Below, one piece after another: positions 14,056 through 19,263 of a stretch of DNA of 19,263 nucleotides (positions within the stretch are counted from its first letter, which is position 1; every line of letters starts with the position of its first letter). The position numbers and the translations under genes were made by a program. Under the pieces are notes generated by a model that saw nothing but the letters and a program-made list of their open reading frames with translations, did not search any database and had not been told where the DNA came from. The stretch spans positions 1 to 19,263 of the forward strand of contig JAHWIP010000057.1 in NCBI GenBank assembly GCA_019322375.1, given 5' to 3'. The stretch comes from Candidatus Woesearchaeota archaeon. GTDB taxonomy: Archaea > Nanobdellota > Nanobdellia > Woesearchaeales > SM23-78.

Positions 14056-15153
14056 CTATACACCCACCTCTCTCAACATCTTCCTAAACTCCTCAGATAC
14101 AGGCGTCAGTTCTGGCTCTTTCAAGTCTTTAACCTTTTTCATGAGAGGAACATGTTCTAAGCCTATTCTGCCATAGTAAAGTGTTGTTAAGCCTTTGTCT
14201 CCTCTTCTTTGCAAGAACTTTTTTACTTCATGATAACCTTTTAGATAAAGATGGTCTTTGGTGTAAGCTCCTGGCTTAGAAGTGTCTATTAAGCCTCTTT
14301 TTGCTCTTAGAGTGATTCTCCATGCCTTATTCTCATTAAAGTGTTTTCTTAGTTCCTCAAACACCTCTCTAAAACTGGTTTGGAGTGCCAGATGAATAGC
14401 TATCACTCTGCCAGCATAAGTTCTGAGAGTGTTTATCTTTAAACAATCATTCAATTCCTCTACATTAACAGCCAACCCTTCCTCTGTCATAAGATAATCA
14501 GGTAATCCTGTTCTAAAGATTTTGTAAGGCTGTTTTGCACCGTTTGCTGCTCTGAACACATGCGTTCCTATCTCATGCACTATCAGCATTTTTAAGAAGC
14601 TCTTGGAGAACTTGGATTTTTTTCTTACAAAAACTTTTTTCTTGGATGCAAGCACAGCAGCATTAGCAGGCATCTTCTTCATACCAACACTCCAGTCATT
14701 AAGTTTGAATTCTTCAAGCACTTTTTTCATAACCTCAACTGCTTGTTTTGAAGTAATCCCATTCTCTTCTTTAACAGGCTCTTGCTTAAGAATCTGATAA
14801 GCCTTTTTAACAAGAGCCTTATTCGGTATTCCAAAGATTTCTTTTGAAAAAAAAGTGAACTCATCCTTTCCAATATTCTGTATCATGGCATTGGTTTTCT
14901 TGAACTTATCAAGTTTTTGCATTAATAATTGATTAATAACATTATCTTCTAACACAACATCCTCGATTTTTCTGAAAAGCTTCTCAGCTTTAGGAGGAAA
15001 ATTTACATACCTGAAAACAGGATTATAACCAGGAAGCTTAAAGAACTTTTTTTTCTCAGAAGCAGAATTAAGAGGATTCATACCAAGGAAAGGAAGCTTT
15101 TTATCAATCCTTGAAAGAAGGTTCTCAAACAACAAAGTATTTTTTTTAAGCAT
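14056..15153 (-). CDS. DUF1704/MATCAP-type metallopeptidase
   Basis: This 365-residue protein has the hallmarks of the DUF1704 family (bacterial QEGLA-motif proteins and eukaryotic MATCAP tyrosine carboxypeptidases). These are the zinc motif VHEIGTHVFRAANG (H193, E194, H198; HExxxH) and the downstream TEEGLAV (223-229), whose first or second Glu would be the third ligand. Before it are NAAVLASKKKVFVRK and SFLKMLIVHE, and after it YAGRVIAIHLALQTSFREVFEEL and LYLKGYHEVKKFLQRRG, both conserved features as I recall them. The eukaryotic members remove C-terminal tyrosine from tubulin; the archaeal substrate is unknown. No signal peptide is seen. TATA at 15177-15186 lies about 28 bp ahead of the ATG, so it is probably leaderless. 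It is convergent with the TrmB-like gene. Confidence 0.87.
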   Translation of the reverse strand: MLKKNTLLFENLLSRIDKKLPFLGMNPLNSASEKKKFFKLPGYNPVFRYVNFPPKAEKLFRKIEDVVLEDNVINQLLMQKLDKFKKTNAMIQNIGKDEFTFFSKEIFGIPNKALVKKAYQILKQEPVKEENGITSKQAVEVMKKVLEEFKLNDWSVGMKKMPANAAVLASKKKVFVRKKSKFSKSFLKMLIVHEIGTHVFRAANGAKQPYKIFRTGLPDYLMTEEGLAVNVEELNDCLKINTLRTYAGRVIAIHLALQTSFREVFEELRKHFNENKAWRITLRAKRGLIDTSKPGAYTKDHLYLKGYHEVKKFLQRRGDKGLTTLYYGRIGLEHVPLMKKVKDLKEPELTPVSEEFRKMLREVGV

Positions 15154-15175
15154 AACTTTGAGAACTGAAACAGGA

Positions 15176-15187
15176 AGTATTTAAAGA
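15176..15187 (-). promoter_or_regulatory. TATA element of the DUF1704 gene
   Basis: CTTTAAATAC on the minus strand is centred about 28 bp upstream of ATG 15153. It begins 14 bp after the 3' end of the initiator tRNA on the same strand. Confidence 0.5.
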
Positions 15188-15200
15188 TAGCGATAAGAAG

Positions 15201-15402
15201 TAGCGGGGGAAGGACATTCAGAAAAACAGAGTTCTCCAGCAACAAGTTGCTGTCCCAGCAAACTGCTGTTTCTGGGCGATCCGCTCTGCTCCTCGTTTGA
15301 ACCTTCGACCTCCGGGTTATGAGCCCGACGGGCAAACAGGCACTAAGTGTCTCCTGGCTGCCCCATTGCGGTTTGCAAGGATTTCCTTAACAAATCCCCG
15401 CT
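15201..15402 (-). tRNA. Initiator tRNA-Met(CAU) interrupted by three introns
   Basis: Acceptor AGCGGGG (15402-15396) pairs with CCCCGCT (15208-15202); the first pair is A-U, discriminator A, no CCA. The anticodon stem GGG/CCC around CTCATAA (CAT at 15321-15319) marks an archaeal initiator. Intron 1, 15395-15366 (30 nt, position 7/8): BHB GCGG-GGA-TTTG with CAAA-CCGC-AAT. Intron 2, about 15349-15334 (16 nt, D arm near 21/22; limits uncertain by one base): CAGG-AGA-CAC with GTG-CCTG-TTT next to D stem GGGC/GCCC. Intron 3, 15295-15215 (81 nt, position 59/60): TTCA-AAC-GAGGAG with TTTTTC-TGAA-TGT and T stem GAAGG/CCTTC. Cutting after the second base of each bulge for introns 1 and 3 restores the tRNA exactly; the spliced product is 75 nt. 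The anticodon loop has no intron. Confidence 0.93.
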
Positions 15403-15405
15403 ATG

Positions 15406-15412
15406 CCCCGCT
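15406..15412 (-). repeat. Extra copy of the tRNA 5' heptamer in the leader
   Basis: AGCGGGG occurs twice on the minus strand, at 15412-15406 and at 15402-15396, separated by CAT. Only the inner copy gives a proper BHB with intron 1, so the outer one belongs to the 5' leader or is a duplication scar. Confidence 0.6.
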
Positions 15413-15434
15413 TGAAAACTAGTTTTTCTTCTTG

Positions 15435-15444
15435 CTTTAAAAAG
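15435..15444 (-). promoter_or_regulatory. TATA element of the initiator tRNA
   Basis: CTTTTTAAAG on the minus strand is centred about 37 bp before the tRNA 5' end. Transcription would start near the outer AGCGGGG copy, leaving a leader of about 10 nt for RNase P. Confidence 0.5.
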
Positions 15445-15482
15445 CTTGTGTTAGAATAGCACTGGACATTCGTGCGTAAAAG

Positions 15483-15492
15483 ATTTATATTT
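15483..15492 (+). promoter_or_regulatory. TATA element of the LAGLIDADG gene
   Basis: ATTTATATTT is centred about 29 bp ahead of ATG 15516, which fits a leaderless transcript. The gene therefore seems to have its own promoter and not to be expressed from a tRNA transcript. Confidence 0.5.
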
Positions 15493-15515
15493 TTAATAAT
15501 TCTAGTGGATTAAAA

Positions 15516-16247
15516 ATGAAATCTTTACTTGAATGCCAGGAAATTCATTTATCACAGCTTAAAAAACACTTTAAAATAGAAAAACAGAGTGATTTATTCA
15601 AGTTAAAATACAAAAATTCAATTAATGCTATTCTAATAAGAATTCCATTCAAATTAGATGAGCAAGTTGCATCTCTTGCAGGCTTAATGCCAGATGGAAG
15701 TTTAATAAAGGATTTAAGAAGAATTTACTTTCACCAGAAGAAAGATGATTCCAAAATAACACTTTTTAAGGATTTAATAATCAGCTTATTCTCTCCTAAC
15801 AACAAGATTTTTGTAACTAAGGATAGAGGCACATTAAAGAGTTATATCAATTCAACTACTTTAGCAATGTTCTTTTATAAAATATTGAAAATCCCTAAAT
15901 CTGATGAGCAAATGAGAGTTCCTGCATGGATATTTAACTCTCCTAAACGAGTCAAAATTGCTTATCTAAGAGAAGCTTTTGCAATGGAAGGAACAATACT
16001 AAAAAAGCTTACTGAGATAAGATTAATAACAAAAGACAAAGACTTTGCTATTGACCTTCAAAGACTTCTAGCACAAATAGGAATCAGTTCTTTTGTTAAG
16101 CCAAGGATCGGTGGTATTAGAAGAACTCTTCAATATAGGCTTTCTATATATGGGAAAGAGAATTTTGTTCTATTCAAAGAAATAGGATTTAGTACAGAGT
16201 TTCATAAAGGGAGATTTGAGAGGCTTTGTTCTAAGTATGGAATATAA
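15516..16247 (+). CDS. Free-standing LAGLIDADG-family homing endonuclease
   Basis: This 243-residue protein contains two LAGLIDADG-like helices. The first is VASLAGLMPDGSL (residues 51-63, with D60 as the likely catalytic acid), followed by IYFHQKK. The second is KIAYLREAFAMEGTIL (147-162, with E158), followed by ITKDKDFAIDLQRLLAQIGI and YRLSIYGKENFVLFKEIGF, typical of single-chain two-domain enzymes that cut long DNA sites. No intein splicing blocks or host-protein fusion are visible. It has its own TATA and sits between two minus-strand tRNA genes, 113 bp from the three-intron initiator tRNA. LAGLIDADG genes often spread with archaeal introns, so a link is plausible. A WhiA-like or other co-opted DNA-binding role is an alternative, although both acidic residues are kept. 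Confidence 0.82.
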   Translation: MKSLLECQEIHLSQLKKHFKIEKQSDLFKLKYKNSINAILIRIPFKLDEQVASLAGLMPDGSLIKDLRRIYFHQKKDDSKITLFKDLIISLFSPNNKIFVTKDRGTLKSYINSTTLAMFFYKILKIPKSDEQMRVPAWIFNSPKRVKIAYLREAFAMEGTILKKLTEIRLITKDKDFAIDLQRLLAQIGISSFVKPRIGGIRRTLQYRLSIYGKENFVLFKEIGFSTEFHKGRFERLCSKYGI

Positions 16248-16253
16248 AAGTTA

Positions 16254-16336
16254 CGCCACGGATGGGATTTGAACCCATGCTTCCATAAGGAACAGGATTA
16301 GCAATCCTGCGCAATACCAGACTATGCGACCGTGGC
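16254..16336 (-). tRNA. tRNA-Ser(GCU), intron-free
   Basis: On the minus strand GCCACGG pairs with CCGTGGC; the discriminator is G, as expected for serine, and no CCA is encoded. The anticodon loop TTGCTAA (anticodon GCT) is closed by CAGGA/TCCTG. The long variable arm (TTCCTTATGGAAGC) and the intact T arm ATGGG-TTCAAAT-CCCAT confirm the identity. The tRNA is 83 nt with no introns, although its T loop is identical to the interrupted ones in the Gly and initiator Met genes. Confidence 0.96.
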
Positions 16337-16358
16337 ACGATGGTTTGAGTGCTCGGTG

Positions 16359-16396
16359 GCATCTCAAAATTCTAGTGTAACGAATTTTGTTGATGC
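16359..16396. other. Strong hairpin in the 5' flank of tRNA-Ser
   Basis: GCATC-T-CAAAATTC (16359-16372) pairs with GAATTTTG-TT-GATGC (16382-16396), 13 bp around a 9-nt loop. A TATA-like CATATAG at about 16413-16419 (minus) would place transcription start near 16390, so the hairpin might be in the tRNA leader. The rest of 16337-16499 shows only the promoter of the next plus-strand gene. Confidence 0.5.
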
Positions 16397-16463
16397 GATC
16401 GGGGCATTATGAATACTATATGAATAATCACCCTTTTTAAAAATTTTTTCTATTTTTATCAGA

Positions 16464-16485
16464 AAATATTAAAAGCCATGGTGAG
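16464..16485 (+). promoter_or_regulatory. TATA and possible ribosome-binding site of the transglutaminase-like gene
   Basis: AAATATTAAAAG (about 16464-16474) is a plausible box A about 30 bp ahead of ATG 16500. GGTGAG (16480-16485) lies 14 nt before the ATG, farther than usual, so leaderless initiation is also possible. Confidence 0.4.
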
Positions 16486-16499
16486 CCACTTATGAGATT

Positions 16500-18503
16500 A
16501 TGCTGAGAAAACATGTGTTGTTGCTATTTATACTCCTATTATTCCCTGTCTTAGCTCTTGCTCAAAACAATGATTTATTTGATTACAGCTATACTGATTT
16601 AGAGCTTTCTATCACTAATAAGTTTGAGGCTAATCCTGTTGCTAGTGATTATTACTTGGATTATGTGTCTGCAGAGCTTTCATGGTTTCCCAGGGAGGAT
16701 TACAGGCAGGAGGTTGAATCCATTTCTACTGAGCCAAGAGCTGATTTTACAGAGGATGTTGGCTTCTTGTTTGAATGGTTACAGCCTTCAAGAACAAGCT
16801 TTAGAATAGAAGAGGAGTCAAGGATTATTGCATATAATGAGTTCAGAAAGCTGAGGAAGAAAATTGATTTCCCAATAATAGACCTTGATCCATTGTATTC
16901 TGAGTATCTTGAGCCTCAGGAAATGATTGATATTAATGAAGATATAATCAGAACAGCTGCTGGCATTGTGCAGGGAGAAGATGACCTTTACAGGGCTGTG
17001 TATAAGCTTGCACAATGGGTTGAGATTAATGTTGAGTATGACTTGTCAACTATTACTTCAGAGGCTGTTCAGAAGTCAAGCTGGGTGTTAGATAACAAAA
17101 GAGGGGTGTGTGATGAAATTACTAGTTTGTTCATATCTTTGTGCAGGAGCTTGGGTATTCCTGCCAGATTTGTGACAGGCATCTCTTACTCTAACATCAA
17201 CCTGCAAAATGATGGCTGGGGCCCTCATGGATGGGCAGAGGTTTATTTTCCTGAGGTTGGATGGGTACCTTTTGATGTTACTTATAAAGAACTGGGCTTT
17301 ATTGATGCAACACATATTAAGCTTAAGACAAGCCTTGATGCAAAGGAGACCAGTATTAATTATGCTACTAAGGGCAGGAACACAGAGATAAAAACAGGCA
17401 AGCTTGAGTTTGATGTTAATGTTGTTAAACACGGCTTTAAGGTAAAACCTTTAGTAGAACTAAGTGCTGAAGTGATAGAAGAAGAAGTTAGTTTTGGCTC
17501 TTATAACTTGTTAATTCTTGATGTGAAGAACCTTCATTCATACTATGTTACTACAAGGATAACCTTGGCTAATGTTAAGGAACTAGATCTTCTTAGTGGT
17601 AATTCCCAGGCTGTTTTACTGGCTCCTGGAGAGGAGAAAAAACTTTACTGGATGATAAAAGTAAGTCCTAAGCTGGAATCAGGGTATATCTATACTTTTC
17701 CTTTAAAACTAGTTGGCAGCAGAGGAGAAGAAGCAGAGATTAGTTTCAGAGCTTCAAAGCAATGGAAGATTTATTCAAAGGATTACATGGGATTATACAT
17801 ATTGTCTGAGCAGCCAGAAGAAGACCCTTACTCAAAAAATGTTTTAGTAACCTGCACTGCTGATAAGGATAAAATTTATCTTAAAGAAAAAGTTGAGCTT
17901 AGATGTGTACTTGATAACAAAGGAAACCAGACCCTTGCAAGGCTTAGCATATGCCTTAATGATGAGTGCTCAACCACCAAGATTACTGCTGGCAAAACAG
18001 TCAGGTATGTTTATACAAAGAAGTTTGAGACTCTGGGGGTAAAGACTCTTGTTTTCAGAGCGCAGAATGAGCTTGTAGAAAAATCTTATTATTCAATAAT
18101 AGAGATACAGGACAAGCCGTTGTTAGATGTAGAAGACCTTAGCTTTCCTGATAGCATATCCTATGATGATTTGTCAAACATAAAGTTCTTTGTTAAGAAG
18201 AAATCCAATACCAAGCCAAGCAATGTGAAGATAAGGCTTGAGCATAAACTAATGCATGAGGAATGGGATGTGCCTAATCTTGAGCGCGACTACCAGTTCA
18301 CAGTGATGCTGAGAGGGGACAGCATGCACCTTAACAAGAATGACTTTGAGATAATAGTTACTTATGAGGATGAGCAAGGAAATACATATAAAGTGCAGGA
18401 AGAGTTTTCAATAAATCTTAACAAGCCAAGCTTTACTCAAAGAATAATGATATGGCTTAATTCATTAGACCATAAGATTAATGATTGGATTAGTAACATA
18501 TGA
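16500..18503 (+). CDS. Secreted transglutaminase-like (papain-fold) protein
   Basis: This 667-residue protein begins with a signal peptide (RKHVLLLFILLLFPVLALAQ, cut likely after ALA at 21). After a region of about 140 residues comes a transglutaminase-like core: YRAVYKLAQWVEINVEYD, then GVCDEITSLFISLCRSLGIPAR with C204, GPHGWAEVYF with H243, and WVPFDVTY with D259, a complete Cys-His-Asp triad. The C-terminal 400 residues look like beta-sandwich domains of archaeal surface proteins. I see no C-terminal membrane anchor; the end is a short amphipathic helix. Such proteins act as proteases or cross-linkers outside the cell; the substrate is unknown. It converges on the gene at 18505 with one base between stops. 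Confidence 0.88.
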   Translation: MLRKHVLLLFILLLFPVLALAQNNDLFDYSYTDLELSITNKFEANPVASDYYLDYVSAELSWFPREDYRQEVESISTEPRADFTEDVGFLFEWLQPSRTSFRIEEESRIIAYNEFRKLRKKIDFPIIDLDPLYSEYLEPQEMIDINEDIIRTAAGIVQGEDDLYRAVYKLAQWVEINVEYDLSTITSEAVQKSSWVLDNKRGVCDEITSLFISLCRSLGIPARFVTGISYSNINLQNDGWGPHGWAEVYFPEVGWVPFDVTYKELGFIDATHIKLKTSLDAKETSINYATKGRNTEIKTGKLEFDVNVVKHGFKVKPLVELSAEVIEEEVSFGSYNLLILDVKNLHSYYVTTRITLANVKELDLLSGNSQAVLLAPGEEKKLYWMIKVSPKLESGYIYTFPLKLVGSRGEEAEISFRASKQWKIYSKDYMGLYILSEQPEEDPYSKNVLVTCTADKDKIYLKEKVELRCVLDNKGNQTLARLSICLNDECSTTKITAGKTVRYVYTKKFETLGVKTLVFRAQNELVEKSYYSIIEIQDKPLLDVEDLSFPDSISYDDLSNIKFFVKKKSNTKPSNVKIRLEHKLMHEEWDVPNLERDYQFTVMLRGDSMHLNKNDFEIIVTYEDEQGNTYKVQEEFSINLNKPSFTQRIMIWLNSLDHKINDWISNI

Positions 18504-18504
18504 G

Positions 18505-19143
18505 TTACTTTAATTTCTCTTCTTTCTTTTTTAGTTGAGTATATGTTTTTTGGGTATCTTTAAAAATCCAACTTAGAATAGGAGGTCCACTACCCGCGCC
18601 TTTCATAGGAGCAATCATATTATCTTTAAGGAGTATTTTTTTTCTTTTTTTAATAGCAATAACATGGCAATCCGGAGTTCCTTTTCCTCGCTTATCTTTA
18701 TAATCCTCTTCTATTTCACCAAATTCACCCACTATAAATTCAAAATCCTTATTTTTGAATTTATACTCTTCATAATAATCCTCAGTAGCACATAACCTAA
18801 GTTCAGCTCTTGAAGAAAAAATAATGGAATAGGTATAATCCTCTTTAAGATTAAAAAATTTTAACTTTTTTTCAAATTTTGGATGATGATGTTGTCCTTG
18901 TATTCTTCTATATTCAATGTTTGTTACTTTTGGAAGCAGTTTCTCTATTTCATTACTCAGATCTGTTTGTGCGTCAGACCCATACTCATTAACATAACCG
19001 TCCCAAATCTTCATAAATCCTATGTAAACAGGCAGAGAATGATATTTTTTAGCTAAATCTTCTAAACTTTTAATTCTCTTATTTTGTCTTTTAATTTCTT
19101 TGCATTCTTCTATTGGATCAACATTTTTTTTAGTTTTTTTCAT
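18505..19143 (-). CDS. Hypothetical protein
   Basis: This 212-residue soluble protein is not recognised. A Lys-rich helical N-terminus (KRQNKRIKSLEDLAKKYHSL) is followed by VYIGFMKIWDGYVNEYG, a His-rich patch RIQGQHHHPKFEKK, a beta-rich acidic middle (EFIVGEFGEIEEDYKD), GTPDCHVIAIKKRKKILLKD and a Lys-rich C-terminus. No signal peptide or membrane segment is present. The His cluster could bind metal, but no catalytic motif stands out. I find no convincing TATA at the usual distance from the ATG. A strong palindrome lies 16-35 bp upstream and may belong to its control region. Its lower-than-neighbour family resemblance suggests a lineage-specific gene. Confidence 0.65.
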   Translation of the reverse strand: MKKTKKNVDPIEECKEIKRQNKRIKSLEDLAKKYHSLPVYIGFMKIWDGYVNEYGSDAQTDLSNEIEKLLPKVTNIEYRRIQGQHHHPKFEKKLKFFNLKEDYTYSIIFSSRAELRLCATEDYYEEYKFKNKDFEFIVGEFGEIEEDYKDKRGKGTPDCHVIAIKKRKKILLKDNMIAPMKGAGSGPPILSWIFKDTQKTYTQLKKKEEKLK

Positions 19144-19158
19144 TACAATTGAAGGATA

Positions 19159-19178
19159 CCTTGCACTTTAGTGCAAGG
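19159..19178. promoter_or_regulatory. Perfect 8-bp palindrome upstream of the gene at 18505-19143
   Basis: CCTTGCAC-TTTA-GTGCAAGG is a perfect inverted repeat with a 4-base centre, ending 15 bp before the minus-strand start codon at 19143. This position fits an operator or a 5' leader hairpin. Confidence 0.55.
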
Positions 19179-19223
19179 GTAGCCTATACCTCCATAAGTT
19201 TTTTCTAACCTTTTTGAGTATGA

Positions 19224-19256
19224 TATGAGTGCGCAGCGGATTTTGGCGCACTCATA
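19224..19256. repeat. Perfect 11-bp stem hairpin at window end
   Basis: TATGAGTGCGC (19224-19234) pairs perfectly with GCGCACTCATA (19246-19256) around an 11-base loop. It is GC-rich compared with its surroundings. It could be a terminator or processing signal for a gene beyond the window, or an operator. No ORF or tRNA fold is visible here. Confidence 0.55.
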
Positions 19257-19263
19257 CACAATA

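Noticed and set aside
15078..15335. 85-codon minus-strand ORF overlapping the initiator tRNA
   Set aside because: It is a chance frame across tRNA exons, the 81-nt intron and the start of the DUF1704 gene.
15406..15412. Outer AGCGGGG as the true tRNA 5' end
   Set aside because: With the outer copy the bases after the bulge do not pair with the intron 3' part; the inner copy gives a perfect BHB.

Overview
The window reads as the chromosome of an AT-rich archaeon, most likely a small-genome DPANN-type lineage (Woesearchaeota/Pacearchaeota-like; this placement is inference). Archaeal signs: TATA (box A) elements about 25-30 bp ahead of many starts, a mix of leaderless genes and genes with GGTGA-type Shine-Dalgarno sites, an archaeal SRP54, a TrmB-like regulator, an archaeal-type initiator tRNA, tRNA genes without encoded CCA, and tRNA introns bounded by bulge-helix-bulge (BHB) motifs.

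Layout. 1-908 (-): 5' part of a repetitive coiled-coil gene that runs off the window. 1144-2854 (+): a ThiF/E1-like gene and a DHH phosphoesterase, behind a promoter with a perfect 21-bp palindrome. 2855-3250: two long inverted repeats, then a small membrane or exported protein (3251-3559). 3573-4934 (-): SRP54, divergent from a tRNA-Gly(UCC) gene with two introns (5030-5159), whose 3' end adjoins an operon of PIG-L deacetylase, GT4 glycosyltransferase and a small unknown protein (to 7454). 7456-11728 (-): SMC, GNAT acetyltransferase and a DUF2087 protein as one operon. 11824-12468 (-): RNase HII. 12561-14039: an unknown gene and a TrmB-like regulator, divergent, sharing a promoter region with GTAGTAGTA inverted repeats. 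14056-15153 (-): a DUF1704/MATCAP-type metallopeptidase. 15201-15402 (-): initiator tRNA-Met split by three introns. 15516-16247 (+): a free-standing LAGLIDADG endonuclease. 16254-16336 (-): intron-free tRNA-Ser(GCU). 16500-18503 (+): a secreted transglutaminase-like protein. 18505-19143 (-): unknown gene, with two strong hairpins behind it up to the window end.

The most striking feature is the tRNA gene architecture. The initiator tRNA carries introns at about 7/8, about 21/22 and 59/60, with none in the anticodon loop. tRNA-Gly has one at 37/38 and one at 59/60. Both 59/60 introns interrupt the same TTCAAA|T site, and both use a TTCA/TGAA central helix. A homing-endonuclease-like gene lies next to the initiator tRNA. 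Two conserved enzymes also show Asp-to-Glu changes at key positions: RNase HII (GVEEAGRG) and SRP54 (SKLE in place of TKxD).

Most other genes serve core functions: protein targeting, chromosome structure, RNA/DNA hybrid removal and translation. A cell-surface or glycan module and several small unknowns are interspersed. No CRISPR array, rRNA, transposase or clear prophage was seen.
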